Shown: positions 7,253 through 17,900 of the stretch, one piece after another
Numbering within the stretch: the stretch's first letter is position 1
Layout of the letters: each line of letters begins with the position of its first letter
Source: Streptomyces corynorhini
GTDB lineage: Bacteria > Actinomycetota > Actinomycetes > Streptomycetales > Streptomycetaceae
NCBI RefSeq assembly: GCF_003346515.1
Contig: NZ_QQNA01000002.1
Span: 14,705-78,704, forward strand
Length of the DNA stretch: 64,000 bases
Direction: 5' to 3'
Notes under the pieces: generated by a model
Told to the model about the DNA's origin: nothing
The model's input: only the letters and a program-made list of their open reading frames with translations
Database searches by the model: none
Program-made: the position numbers and the translations under genes

Positions 7253-10200
7253 GCTGGCTCTCCTGACTGTCTGGCTCGGCGCCGCCCGTGGTCCAGGCGA
7301 CGACATAGTTCCGTTCGGGCAGCCCCTCGGGGGCCGCCATCTGATCGCAGCGCACTTCCCAGGCGCCGCCCGCGTGTTCCACCCGCAGCAGGCCGGGGCG
7401 GGCGGCGGTGACCCGGTACTCCTGAGGCCGTCCGCCGAGTCCGGTACCGCGCTCCTTCGCGACGGCTTCCTTCGCCGCCCAGAAGCGGGTGAACCACAGG
7501 TCTTCGCTCTCGTCGCCCTCGGCGACGGTACGGGCGAGGAGCGCGCGCTCCTCGGGGCCGCAGGCCGCGGCGACGGTGGCGGCGGTCCTGGCGGTGACCT
7601 CTTCGAGGTCGATGCCGCAGGGGCCACGGCGGGCCAGGGCGACGGCGGCCTCGGCGCTGTGCGCGAGGGAGACCGTCAGCTCGGGGCCGATGTCGCGGCC
7701 GTGCACACCGGTCACCACCGGCCGGCCGGCCGCGTCGTTGTGCACGGCGATCTCGGCCGGGTAGATGTCGCCCGCGCCCTCGGCCCAGAGCAGCCTGCGC
7801 ACCGCGTCCTTGGCCGCGATCCGGCCGAGCAGGTGGCGGCGTCTGCGGGTCGGGGGCCGGTCGGCGTACTGGTCGCGTTCGGCGCCGCCGAGCACGTTGC
7901 GCATGATCAGATCGCGGGTGGCGAGATCGGGCCAGCGCTCGTGGACCACGCTCCATCCTCCGGGGCGCGCCTCGGAGAGGGTGTTCCGGCCGGGGAAGCG
8001 GTCCATCAGGCGGATGCCGGGGTCGGTGTCGAAGCGCCGGTCGGTCCAGCCCGTGCACTCGGCCCAGACGCGGCCCTCGTGGACGAGCTGCATGTCGGCG
8101 GTGAGGGTGGTGGGGGTGACCTCGCGGATACGGATGTGGCAGTCCAGGTCGGTTCCGGCGGCCGGTTCCGGGCCGTGGAAGTCGATCCGGGCGATGCCGA
8201 CCGGGAAGACCGTGGTGCGTTCGGTGAGGGTGGCCATGATCCAGTAGCCGAGGAGCTGGCCGACGTTGTCGAGGAGCGCGCCGGGTGGTCCCGGCGCGGT
8301 GAGGACGCCGCGCACGTGCCGTTCACCGATCGCGGTGAGTGCGGTGACGCCCTGGAAGGCGGGACCGTGGAACATCCACCGCTCGGTGTAGAGCTGTTCG
8401 GCGGCCAGTTCGGGGAGACGTTCGCAGGCCGGGTCCACCGGCCACACGGCGGGCGGGGCCCCGGGTCCCCGGGCGAACCGGACCTCGGCGCCCGCGAATC
8501 CGGTGAGCCCGACCTCGATCCGGTCAGGGCCCGAGCGGCGCACCGCGACGGGCACGTCACAGGCGGGCATGGCCTCGATCCACTTCTGGAGCCGCACCCG
8601 GCGCACGGAGACCATCCGCCGGTCAGGCTCCGCGGCCATCGCCTGTTCCGCGATCCGGACGAGGTGGTCGATGACGGTGGTCGCGGGCACGATGGGCCAC
8701 CGGTCGGACTCGTCGGGCCAGCCGGGGCGTTGCCGGAAGAAGCAGTGGTCGAGGAGGTACGGCATCCGCTCCACGTCGATCCGCAGGACGGCGGGGACGT
8801 TCTCGATGCCGGGGGTCTGCGGTGTGACGGGATCCGGTGTGGCGGGGTGCGGTGTGGCGGGGTGCGGTACGGCGGCACCGGGTCGCGGGACCGGCGGCCG
8901 GTGGCGGGCCGGGACGCGGGGGCCGCGGCCCTGCCCCAGCGCGTCGAGGAGTTCCGCGGCGACCGCGGTGGTGTCGGTGAGCAGCGCCGAGAACTCGGCG
9001 GCCACCGGGTGGTGTCCGCCGGCGCGGCCGAGCCGGTCGAGCACGTCGGCGTGGACCTCGGTCCTGGCGGCCGGGACGGCGGGGCGCCGGATCGGCGCGG
9101 TGCGGTCCTGCGCGGTGCGGTCCTGCGCGGTGCGGTCCTGCGCGGGGGCGAGGAGGCCGTGTCCGGCGGCGGGGAGAGCGATCAGGGCGCCGCCGAGGTC
9201 GAGCTTCAGCCCGGCGCGGCGTACCGGACGGACGCTCGAACCGGCCTGACCGGCAGGGGGGTCGAGCGCGGTCACGTCCGGTTCCGCGCCCTCCGTCCAC
9301 AGCGCGGTCGCCACCCGGCGGAGCTGGGCGAGGCTGTCGCGGGAGGTGGAGTGTGCCGGAACCACCAGGCGGTCGCGGCCCGCGAGGGTGTCGTCGACGA
9401 GGGAGCCGAGCTGGCCCGCGCCCAGCGTCAGGAAGGCACGGAAGCCCGCCTCGTACATCCGCAGGATGAGTTCGCGGAAGCGGACCGGTTCGAGCAGATG
9501 GCGTACGAACAGCTCGCGGACCGCGTCCGGTCCGGCCGGGAAGGGAGCGGCGAGGGTCGCGGACCACAGGGCGGTGTGCGGCGGGTGCAGGGTGTAGCGC
9601 TCGGCCGCCTCGCGGATCGGGTCCAGGTACGGGGCGAGCATCGGGGTGTGAAACCCGGAGCGGAAGGGCAGCACCTGCGCGATGACACCCTGGGCGCGGA
9701 AGGCGGCCACCAGGTCGGTGACGGCCTCCTCGGGTCCGCAGATCATCGACTGGTTGGGGGCGTTGTCGTGGCTGAGGACGACGTCCTCGCGGCCGTCGAG
9801 CCGGTCCAGGACCCGGTCGGCTGCGGTGCCGAGGACGGCGAAGGCCACGCCGGGCACCAGCAGCGCGTCCGGGTCGAAACTGGCCAGGAAGGCATCCACC
9901 TCCTCGGCGGTGTGCACCCCGGCCGCCGCCATCGCGGTCCACTCCCCCACGCTGTGCCCGGCCACGGCGTCGGGCACCACGTCCAGGCGGCGCAGCGCGG
10001 TGTCGAGCAGCCGTCCCAGCTGGAAGACGGCGGCGCCGTGCCGGCCCACGTCGCCGACCTCGGCCTGCGCGTCGTGGGACCAGTCCAGGCCGAGCCGGGC
10101 GGCGAGTTCGTCGACCTTGGGGGTGAACTCGGCCTCCAGGCCGGGGAAGACGAAGGCGGTGCGCCCGCCGGCCGGGCCGAGCACCGGGCGCGGGGTGAAC

Positions 10201-11909
10201 CACACGTCGCCGCGCCCGCGCCACGGCTCGCCCTTGCCGACCGCCCGGCGCGCGAGTTTCAGGCGGCGTGCCGTCGGGTCGACGATACCGAGGCGCACCG
10301 GGCCCGCGGCGGGCGAGCCCGTCTCGGGCAGGCTCGCGGCGAGCACCGCCCCGTCCTCGGCGTCGAGCAGGGCGGCCAGTTCCTCGGGGGTCCTGGCGGC
10401 CAGCCGCAGGACGCGCTCCGGCTCACCGACGCTCACGCGCGGGCGGCGGGCGGGGGCCGCGGCGGGCTGTTCGAGTATCACGTGGGCGTTGATGCCGCCG
10501 AAGCCGAAGGCGTTGACCGCGGCCCGGCGCGGAGCCCCGCCCGCGACCTCGTCCCAGGGGCGGGCCGTGGCGAGCGTGGTGAACCGGGTGGCCTCCAGGG
10601 CCGGGTGGGGGTCGTCGCAGTGCAGGGTGGGCGGCAGCGTCTCGTGATGCAGGGCGAGCGCCGCCTTGATCAGACCGGCCACACCGGCGGCCGGCATGGT
10701 GTGCCCGATCTGCGACTTCACCGATCCGATGACCGCGCGACCGGCGGTCGCGGGGCCGAACACATCGGCCACCGTGCTGAGTTCGGCGCCGTCCCCGGCG
10801 GCCGTCGCGGTGCCGTGCGCCTCCAGGAGCTGGAGCGCGTCGGCGGCGCGCGGGTCGAGCCCGGCGGCCTCCCACGCCTGGCGGACGGCGCGGATCTGCC
10901 CGCCGGGGTCGGGGTTGAACAGGCTCGCGGAGCGGCCGTCGCTGGCCACTCCGGTGCCGCGGATCACCGCGTAGATCCGGTCGCCGTCGCGCTGCGCGTC
11001 CGCGAGCCGCTTGAGGACGACCACGCCGGTGCCCTCGCCGATCAGGACGCCGTCAGCGTCCCGGTGCAGCGGGCGGATGCGCTCGCTCGGGGAGAGCGCG
11101 CCGAGCTGCGTGAAGACGCTCCACAGGGTGAGGTCGTGGCAGTGGTGCACGCCGCCCGCGAACATCACGTCGCACCGCCGGGAGGTGAGTTCGCGTACCG
11201 CGTGGTCCACGGCGACCAGCGAGGAGGCGCAGGCGGCGTCCACGGTGTAGGCGGGGCCGCGCAGATCGAGCCGGTTGGCGACGCGGGAGGCGACCAGATT
11301 GGGCACCAGGCCGATCGCGGACTCCGGCTCCTCGGGGCCGAGGCGTTCGCAGAACCCGACGCGCACCGACTCCAGTTGGGCTTCGTCGAGTTGCGGGGCC
11401 AGCTCGCGCAGCGTCTGCACGAGCTGGTTGGCGGTGCGGACCCGCTGGTCCAGCCGGACCAGGCCGGGCGTGAGGTAGCCGCCGCGGCCTAGAACGATCC
11501 CGGCGCGTTCGCGGCGGGCGGGCAGGACGGACTCGCCGCCCGCGTCCTGCAAGGAGCGGTACGCCACGTCGAGCGCGATGAGCTGGTCCGGGTCGGTGGC
11601 GGGCACCGAGTTCGGCATGATGCCGAAGCGGGTCGGGTCGAACTCGGGGCCGCTGTCGACGAATCCGCCGCGACGGCAGTAGAAGCGGTCGCTGCGCCGC
11701 CCGGTGGTCGCCGCGGCCGGGTCGTAGAAGACCGGGTCCCAGCGGTCGGCGGGCACCTCGGTGATCGCGTCCACTCCGGCCGCGATGTTGTGCCAGTAGG
11801 CGGCCAGATCGGGGGCGCCGGGGAGGAAGACCTCCATGCCGATGACGGCGACCGGTTCGAGCGGCCCCTCGGGGCCGCCCGGGGGGAGGGGGGTGGGCAT
11901 CGCGCTCAC
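7242..11909 (-). CDS. PKS-B: KS-AT-DH-PPTase, PUFA-synthase-like megasynthase
   Basis: A 1555-residue multidomain synthase. The KS (about 15-470) has DAACASSLVAVD (Cys near 225), EAHGTAT and KSQIGH, so a full Cys-His-His set. The AT (about 580-900) has GHSVGEW and SGFHTPM but an altered FPGLEAEF in place of FPGQGSQ, and no obvious Arg after the Ser motif. A Pro/Arg-rich linker with short repeats follows. A hotdog dehydratase region (about 1035-1300) shows YLLDHCFF and MFHGPAFQGV. The end (about 1340-1530) is a 4'-phosphopantetheinyl transferase with GIDLEEV and FWAAKEAVAKE. The GTG start overlaps the PKS-A stop by four bases. It probably acts iteratively with PKS-A. Similar designs occur in PUFA and heterocyst-glycolipid synthases. 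Confidence 0.9.
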   Translation of the reverse strand: MSAMPTPLPPGGPEGPLEPVAVIGMEVFLPGAPDLAAYWHNIAAGVDAITEVPADRWDPVFYDPAAATTGRRSDRFYCRRGGFVDSGPEFDPTRFGIMPNSVPATDPDQLIALDVAYRSLQDAGGESVLPARRERAGIVLGRGGYLTPGLVRLDQRVRTANQLVQTLRELAPQLDEAQLESVRVGFCERLGPEEPESAIGLVPNLVASRVANRLDLRGPAYTVDAACASSLVAVDHAVRELTSRRCDVMFAGGVHHCHDLTLWSVFTQLGALSPSERIRPLHRDADGVLIGEGTGVVVLKRLADAQRDGDRIYAVIRGTGVASDGRSASLFNPDPGGQIRAVRQAWEAAGLDPRAADALQLLEAHGTATAAGDGAELSTVADVFGPATAGRAVIGSVKSQIGHTMPAAGVAGLIKAALALHHETLPPTLHCDDPHPALEATRFTTLATARPWDEVAGGAPRRAAVNAFGFGGINAHVILEQPAAAPARRPRVSVGEPERVLRLAARTPEELAALLDAEDGAVLAASLPETGSPAAGPVRLGIVDPTARRLKLARRAVGKGEPWRGRGDVWFTPRPVLGPAGGRTAFVFPGLEAEFTPKVDELAARLGLDWSHDAQAEVGDVGRHGAAVFQLGRLLDTALRRLDVVPDAVAGHSVGEWTAMAAAGVHTAEEVDAFLASFDPDALLVPGVAFAVLGTAADRVLDRLDGREDVVLSHDNAPNQSMICGPEEAVTDLVAAFRAQGVIAQVLPFRSGFHTPMLAPYLDPIREAAERYTLHPPHTALWSATLAAPFPAGPDAVRELFVRHLLEPVRFRELILRMYEAGFRAFLTLGAGQLGSLVDDTLAGRDRLVVPAHSTSRDSLAQLRRVATALWTEGAEPDVTALDPPAGQAGSSVRPVRRAGLKLDLGGALIALPAAGHGLLAPAQDRTAQDRTAQDRTAPIRRPAVPAARTEVHADVLDRLGRAGGHHPVAAEFSALLTDTTAVAAELLDALGQGRGPRVPARHRPPVPRPGAAVPHPATPHPATPDPVTPQTPGIENVPAVLRIDVERMPYLLDHCFFRQRPGWPDESDRWPIVPATTVIDHLVRIAEQAMAAEPDRRMVSVRRVRLQKWIEAMPACDVPVAVRRSGPDRIEVGLTGFAGAEVRFARGPGAPPAVWPVDPACERLPELAAEQLYTERWMFHGPAFQGVTALTAIGERHVRGVLTAPGPPGALLDNVGQLLGYWIMATLTERTTVFPVGIARIDFHGPEPAAGTDLDCHIRIREVTPTTLTADMQLVHEGRVWAECTGWTDRRFDTDPGIRLMDRFPGRNTLSEARPGGWSVVHERWPDLATRDLIMRNVLGGAERDQYADRPPTRRRRHLLGRIAAKDAVRRLLWAEGAGDIYPAEIAVHNDAAGRPVVTGVHGRDIGPELTVSLAHSAEAAVALARRGPCGIDLEEVTARTAATVAAACGPEERALLARTVAEGDESEDLWFTRFWAAKEAVAKERGTGLGGRPQEYRVTAARPGLLRVEHAGGAWEVRCDQMAAPEGLPERNYVVAWTTGGAEPDSQESQHDH
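8836..8865. repeat. 15-bp tandem repeat in the PKS-B AT-DH linker
   Basis: Two perfect copies of a 15-base unit plus partial copies encode an in-frame PHPAT-type pentapeptide repeat. It sits in the disordered linker before the dehydratase, where length changes should be tolerated. Confidence 0.75.
9101..9145. repeat. 15-bp x3 perfect tandem repeat in the PKS-B linker
   Basis: Three identical 15-base units encode AQDRT three times after the AT domain. The unit keeps the reading frame. Likely replication slippage in a flexible linker. Confidence 0.85.
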
Positions 11910-14900
11910 CAGCCGGAGGCGGTGTAAACGACGGCGTGCTCGTCCGGGGCACCGTAGGCGAGTTCGCGCAACAGGCTGAGCGGGCCTTCCTCCGGGTCGA
12001 TCAGCTTGATGCCGCGGGCCGCGTAGGAGCGCATCAGCTCCGGGCCGACCATGCCACCGCCGGTCTCGGAGGCGGCCCAGGGGCCCCAGTGCACGGTCAG
12101 GCCGCGCCGCTCTCCACCGGACCAGCGGCGGCCCAGTTCCTCCAGGGCGTCGTTGGCGCCCGCGTAGTCGCTCTGGCCGCGATTGCCGAGGGCGGCGGCG
12201 ATGGAGCCGAAGAGGACGGCGAAGCGTGGGCCGACGGGCAGCCGGTCCACCTCGTCGAGAACGGTGCGGGCGCCGTCCGCCTTGGTGCTGAAGACCCGGG
12301 CGAAGGACTCCGGGGTCTTCTCCGCGATCAGCTTGTCCTCGATGAGCCCGGCGGCGTAGACGAGCCCGTCGAGCCGTCCGTACTGGGCGTACACCTGCTT
12401 GACCGCGGCGCTGACAGCCGCCGTGTCCAGCACGTCCACCCGCTGGTACTCGGCCTCGCTGCCCGCCTCCCGCAGGGCGGCCAGGGTGGCGCGTACCTCG
12501 CGCTCCGCGAGGATCGCCGAGACCCGGCGTTCGGTCTCGGCCGGCGTGGTGGTGAGCTTCGCGGCGAGCAGGGCGCCGCGCAGCGATCCGCGGTCGGTGG
12601 CGGCGGCCGTGGCCGGGTCCTCGGTGGCCGCGGGGTGCGGGGTGCGGCCGAAGAGGACCAGACGGCAGCGGGCGGCGACGGCGAGGGTACGGGCGAAGCG
12701 GGCGGTGATGCCGCGGGCGCCGCCGACCAGGAGGACCACCGACTCGCGGTCGAGCCCGGCGGCCTCGGCCTCGGCGGCGCCGTCGCCTGCCGGTCCCGCG
12801 CCGCTGGTGGCGATCGGACCGAGGGGGGTGAGCCGCAGTTGGAGGGCGCGGCGCGGGCCGCCCCGGTCGAGGAGGATCACCGGCTCGTCCTCGGGGGCGG
12901 CGAGTTCGGCGAAGAGGGCGCGGGCGGCCTCGGCGGCACTCGCCCCGTCGGGGACCTCGGCCAGCGTGGCGCGGGTCCCGGGGTACTCGCGGGCCACCGT
13001 ACGGAAGAAGCCGCGCAGTCCGCTGGGCGCCCCGGAGCCGCGCCGGTCGGCGGCGAGCAGGCGGCGCGGTCCGGCGGCGAGGATTCGCTGGTAGAGGTCG
13101 AAGGCCCCGGGCAGCACGGGCCCTTGGGCGTCCAGCGGCGTCAGGTGCACCACGGTCGCGGCGCTCTCGGCGGGCGATGCGCCGTCGGGGACCAGTTCGG
13201 TCTCGACACCGGCCTGTGTGAGCAGCGCGGCGAGTTCGGTGGCGGTCTCGCCGCCGCCGAGGAGCTGTACCCGGCTGCCGGGCTCCGGGCGGGCGGTGAC
13301 CGGTTCCAGGACGCGTTCGGTGAAAAGCAGCCGCTGCGGGGCGATGATCTCCGGGCGCGGTCCTTCGGGGGCGGGGGCGGGGGTGACGCCGGGGTTCCCG
13401 GGTGCGGGAACGGAGCCGAGGGCCGCTTCCAGGAGTGCGCTGAGCGCGGCCACGGTACGGGCGCCGCTGAGCGCTTCGAGGTCCGACTCGGCGGCGTCCA
13501 GGGAGAGGCGGGCGCCGAGTTCCCCGGCGATCTCGGTGCGCTTGATGGAGTCGATGCTGAGATCGGCCTCCAGATCGAGATCCGGCTCCAGCATGTCCAC
13601 CGGATAGCCCGTACGCTCCGCGACCACCGCGAGAACGGTCTCCAGGACCGGCACGTCACGGGCCGTGCCCCCGGCCGCCGCGGGGGCGGCCGGGACGGCC
13701 GGGACGGCGACGGTGCCGCCGAGCCGGGCGGCCAGGAGCGAGGCGATGCCCTCGGCGGTACGGACGCCGCTCAGCTCCTCCATCTGCTCGCCTCCCTCGG
13801 CGGCGATGCCCAGCCGGGCGGCCAGTTCGCCGGCGATCTCGGTGCGCTTGATGGAGTCGATGCTGAGATCGGCCTCCAGATCGAGGCCCGGCTCCAGCAT
13901 GTCCACCGGATAGCCCGTACGCTCCGCGACCACCGCGAGAACGGTCTCCAGGATCGAGGCGCCCGCGGCGACGGCGGGCACGGCGGCGGGCGCCGTGACG
14001 TGCGCGGTGACGTGGGCTGGGGTGACGGCCGACGCGGTGGTGACGGCCGGGGCGAGGTGGGGCGCGGGTATCGCGTGCGCGGTCAACTGTGGTGCCGCTG
14101 ACGGCAGTTCCGGTGTCCCCAGGTAGGAGATGAGGACGTCGCGCTGGGCGGAGACCAGCTCCCGGCTGCTGCGGAGGAACTCCGCGATCAGCGCTTCGGG
14201 ACCGGCGGCCGGCGCGGGGAGGTGACGCGGGTCGGACACGGTGAACTCCGTCACGGGTCGGGCGGGGAGCAGGGCATGGGGCGGGAAGGCGCCGTCGGCG
14301 CGGCGCAGCAGGTGGCCGTCGACGGTGAAACCGGCCCGCCGGACGGCTTTGGCGGTGGCGGGGTCGACGGTGTCGCGGCCGGTGAACAGCGGCCGGGTGC
14401 GCAGCTCCGTTCCGCTGACGGCGAGTTGGGCGAGCGCGGTCAGGAAGGCGGGCAGTCCGCCGGCACGGCCGTCCTCCAGTGGCACGGTGCGGTGCGGGCG
14501 GTCCCCGAGCACGTCCGCCACCAGGCGGCTGAGCACGCGGCCGGGTCCGGCCTCGACGAAGACCCTGGCGCCCGCCTCGTACATCGCCTCGATCTGTTCG
14601 GCGAAGCGGACCGGGGAGCCGATCTGGGCGGTCAGTTCGGCGCGGATGGACGCGGCGTCGTCGGGGTAGCGGGCCGCGGTGCGGTTGGCCCAGACCGGGA
14701 AGGCCGGGGCCGGCAGGTCCAGTTCGGCGAGGTGGGCGCCGAAGTCCGCGCCCGCGCCGTCGAGCAGCGGGCTGTGGAAGGCGCAGGCCACCTTCAGCGG
14801 CTTGGCGCTGTACCCGGCGTCCTTCAGTTGGGCGACGGCGGCGGCGACGGCCTCGCTCGGGCCCGAGATGACCGTCTGAGCGGGCGAGTTGTGGTTGGCG

Positions 14901-17900
14901 GCCACCACGTCGGCGGCCAGGTCCGCGAGGCGCAGCACCTCCTCGACCTGGTCCGCGGAGGCGCCGACCGCGGCCATGGTTCCCGCGTCGCCCTCCGGGA
15001 CCCGGCCGAGGATGGCCTCGGCGCGGGCGGCGCTGGCCGCGAGCAGCTCCTCGGGGGTGAACACTCCGGCGGCGGCGAGCGCGGCGAGTTCGCCGTAGCT
15101 GTGGCCACCGGCCATCGCGGGGCGCACCCCGAGCGAGGTGAGCAGTTCGGTGACGGCGAGCGCGGTGATCCCGAGGGCCGGCTGGGCCACGGCGGTGTCG
15201 GTGATCCGGGCCTGTGCGCGGGCCGCGGCCTCGGCGTCGAGCGCGGCGGGCGGGAAGAGCGCGTCGGCCCAGCGGGCGCCGAGGTGCAGGGCGCGGTGGA
15301 GCGCGGGGAAGGCCGTGAAGAGCGGCGCGAGCATCCCGGGGCGCTGGCTGCCCTGGCCGGGGAAGAGCAGCGCGAGCTGTCCCCGTGTGACCTCGGGCGG
15401 TACGGCGCGGGCGAGGTGGATGCCCTCGGCGGGGGCGTGTTCGCCTTCGGCGGCCCGGCGCAGCAGCTCGGGCAGTTCGGCCGCCGTGCGGGCGACCACC
15501 GCGATTTGTACGGCGTCGCCGCGCACGGCCGCCCGGTCGGCGCGGTGGGCGGCGTGGTGCGCGAGGTCGCGCAGGCGGCTGTGGCCGCCGTCCTGGCCGA
15601 TCAGGGTGAGCAGGGCGCGTACCGCCTTGACGGCGGCCTCCTCGTCGCGGCCGCGGAAGGTGAACAGCTCGGCCGGCCAGGCGTCCAGGGCGTGTGCGGC
15701 GGGCGCTTGGTCGTGGGCGCGCAGGACGACGTGGAAGTTGGTGCCGCCGAAGCCGAAGGCGCTGACGCCCGCGATCCGGTCCGCCGGTTCCGCGGCCCAG
15801 GGGGCGGCGGAGGTGTGGAAGGCGAAGGGGCTGGTGTCGGCCTGCCAGGCGGGGTTGGGGTTGCTGAGGTGCAGGGTGGGCGGCTTGACACCGTGGTGGA
15901 GCGCGAGGGTGGTCTTGATGAGTCCGGCCAGTCCCGCGGCGCACTTGGTGTGCCCGATCTGCGACTTGACGGAGCCGATGGCGCAGGTGCCGGGTTCGAC
16001 CCCGTTCTCCTGGAACACCTCGGTGAGGGTGGCGAGTTCGGTGCGGTCGCCGACGACGGTGCCGGTGCCGTGCGCCTCGATGAGGCCGACCTCGGCCGGG
16101 GAGATCCGGGCGTTGGCGTAGGCGCGGGTCAGGGCGGCGCGCTGGCCTTCGGGGCGGGGCGCGGTCAGGCCGAGGCCGCGGCCGTCGCTGGCGCTGCCGA
16201 CGCCGTCGATCACGGCGTAGATCCGGTCGCCGTCGCGTTCGGCGTCGGCGAGGCGCTTGAGGGCCACGCAGGCGACGCCCTCGCCGAGGGCGATGCCGTC
16301 CGCGCTCGCGTCGAAGGTGGCCGAGCGGCCGGTGGGCGACAGGGCGTGCACCGAGGAGAAGAGCAGGTAGTCGTTGATGCCGTTGTGCAGGTCGGCGCCG
16401 CCGCACAGGACCAGGTCGCTGGTGCCGGTGACGAGTTCCTTGCAGGCGGCGTCGACGGCGGTGAGCGAGGAGGCGCAGGCCGCGTCGACGGTGTAGTTGG
16501 CGCCGCCGAGGTCGAGCCGGTTGGCGATGCGTCCCGCGATGACGTTGGCGAGCATGCCGGGGAACGAGTCCTCGGTCAGCCTGGGCAGTTGCTCCTGCAG
16601 ACCGGGCGGCAGTGTGCCGAGGTAGGCGGGCAGCACGGAGCGCAGGGTGGCGGCGTTGGCGAGGTCGCTGCCCGCCTCGGCACCGAAGATCACCGACGTA
16701 CGGCGGTGGTCGGCGTCCGGTCCCTCGTAACCGGCGTCGGCGAGTGCGCGCCGGGCGGCCTCCAGCGCGAGCAGCTGCACGGGTTCGATGCTCGGCAGCG
16801 AGGCGGGCGGGATGCCGTAGCTCAGCGGGTCGAACGGGATCCGGGGCAGGAAGCCGCCCCAGCGGGAGGGGGTGCGTTCGCCGTCGCCGTCCGGCGCGTA
16901 GTACAGCTCGGGGTCCCAGCGTTCTGCGGGTACCTCGGTGACGCTGTCGGTGCCGGACATGACGTTGGCCCAGAACTCGCCCAGGTCGCGGGCGCCGGGG
17001 AACATCGCGGCCATACCGATCACGGCGACGCGCAGGGGCGCGGGCGCCTCCTCGGCGGCCGGGGCGGGGACGGTGGCGGCGTGCGCGGCGAGCCAGGCGG
17101 CGGCGCCCTCGGTCACCTCCCGGTGCAGGGTCGCGACGGTGGTGGCCTCGGCGCGCAGCACGCTGACCTCACCGGCCATGAACATGCCTTCGGTGCCCTG
17201 GCGTTCCTCGTCCACGGCGAGCAGTTCGTCCCCGACGCGCTCGACGCCCTTGGAGGCGATCCGCAGGCGGCCGACGTTGAACCGCTCCAGGCGCTCCCAG
17301 ATCTCGCGGTCCGGCACGCCCTGGGCGGTGAGTTCGTCCCGCAGCGCGGCGAAGTCGCGGGTGACCTCGCTGGCCGCGCACCGGGTGGCGTGGCCGGGCG
17401 CGGTCTCCAGCAGGTCGGTACGGTCGGCGGCCAGGACCTGCCGCTGGAAGAGCGGCCGGATGGCACCCGCGCCGACCGCCTCGGCGGTGAACAGGTAGGC
17501 GGTGCCCATCAGTACGCCGAAGGCGGCGCCCGCGTCGGTCAGCGGGGCGGCGACGGTCGCGGCCATGGCGGCCGACCGGGCGTCGTGGATGCCACCGGCG
17601 AAGAGCACGGTCAGCTCCGTGGCCGCCGCGGGGCCCTGGTCGGCGAGGAACTCGCGCAGCACCTCGGTCTGCGCCTCCCACAGCGGGAAGCTGTTGCGGG
17701 GCCCGATGTGGCCGCCGCACTCGGCGCCCTCGAAGATGAACTTACGGGCGCCCGCGGCGAGGAACTGCCGCAGCAGTCCTGGCGAGGGCACGTGCAGGAA
17801 GGCCGCTATGCCCTCCGCCTCCAGGGCCGCGGCCTGTGCGGGACGGCCGCCCGCGATGATGGCGTGGGTGGGCCGCAGCTCCCGGACGACAGCGAGCTGG

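Noticed and set aside
7098-11492. A 1464-codon open frame antisense to PKS-B
   Set aside because: Same shadow effect; no domains. The leftward frame holds KS-AT-DH-PPTase.
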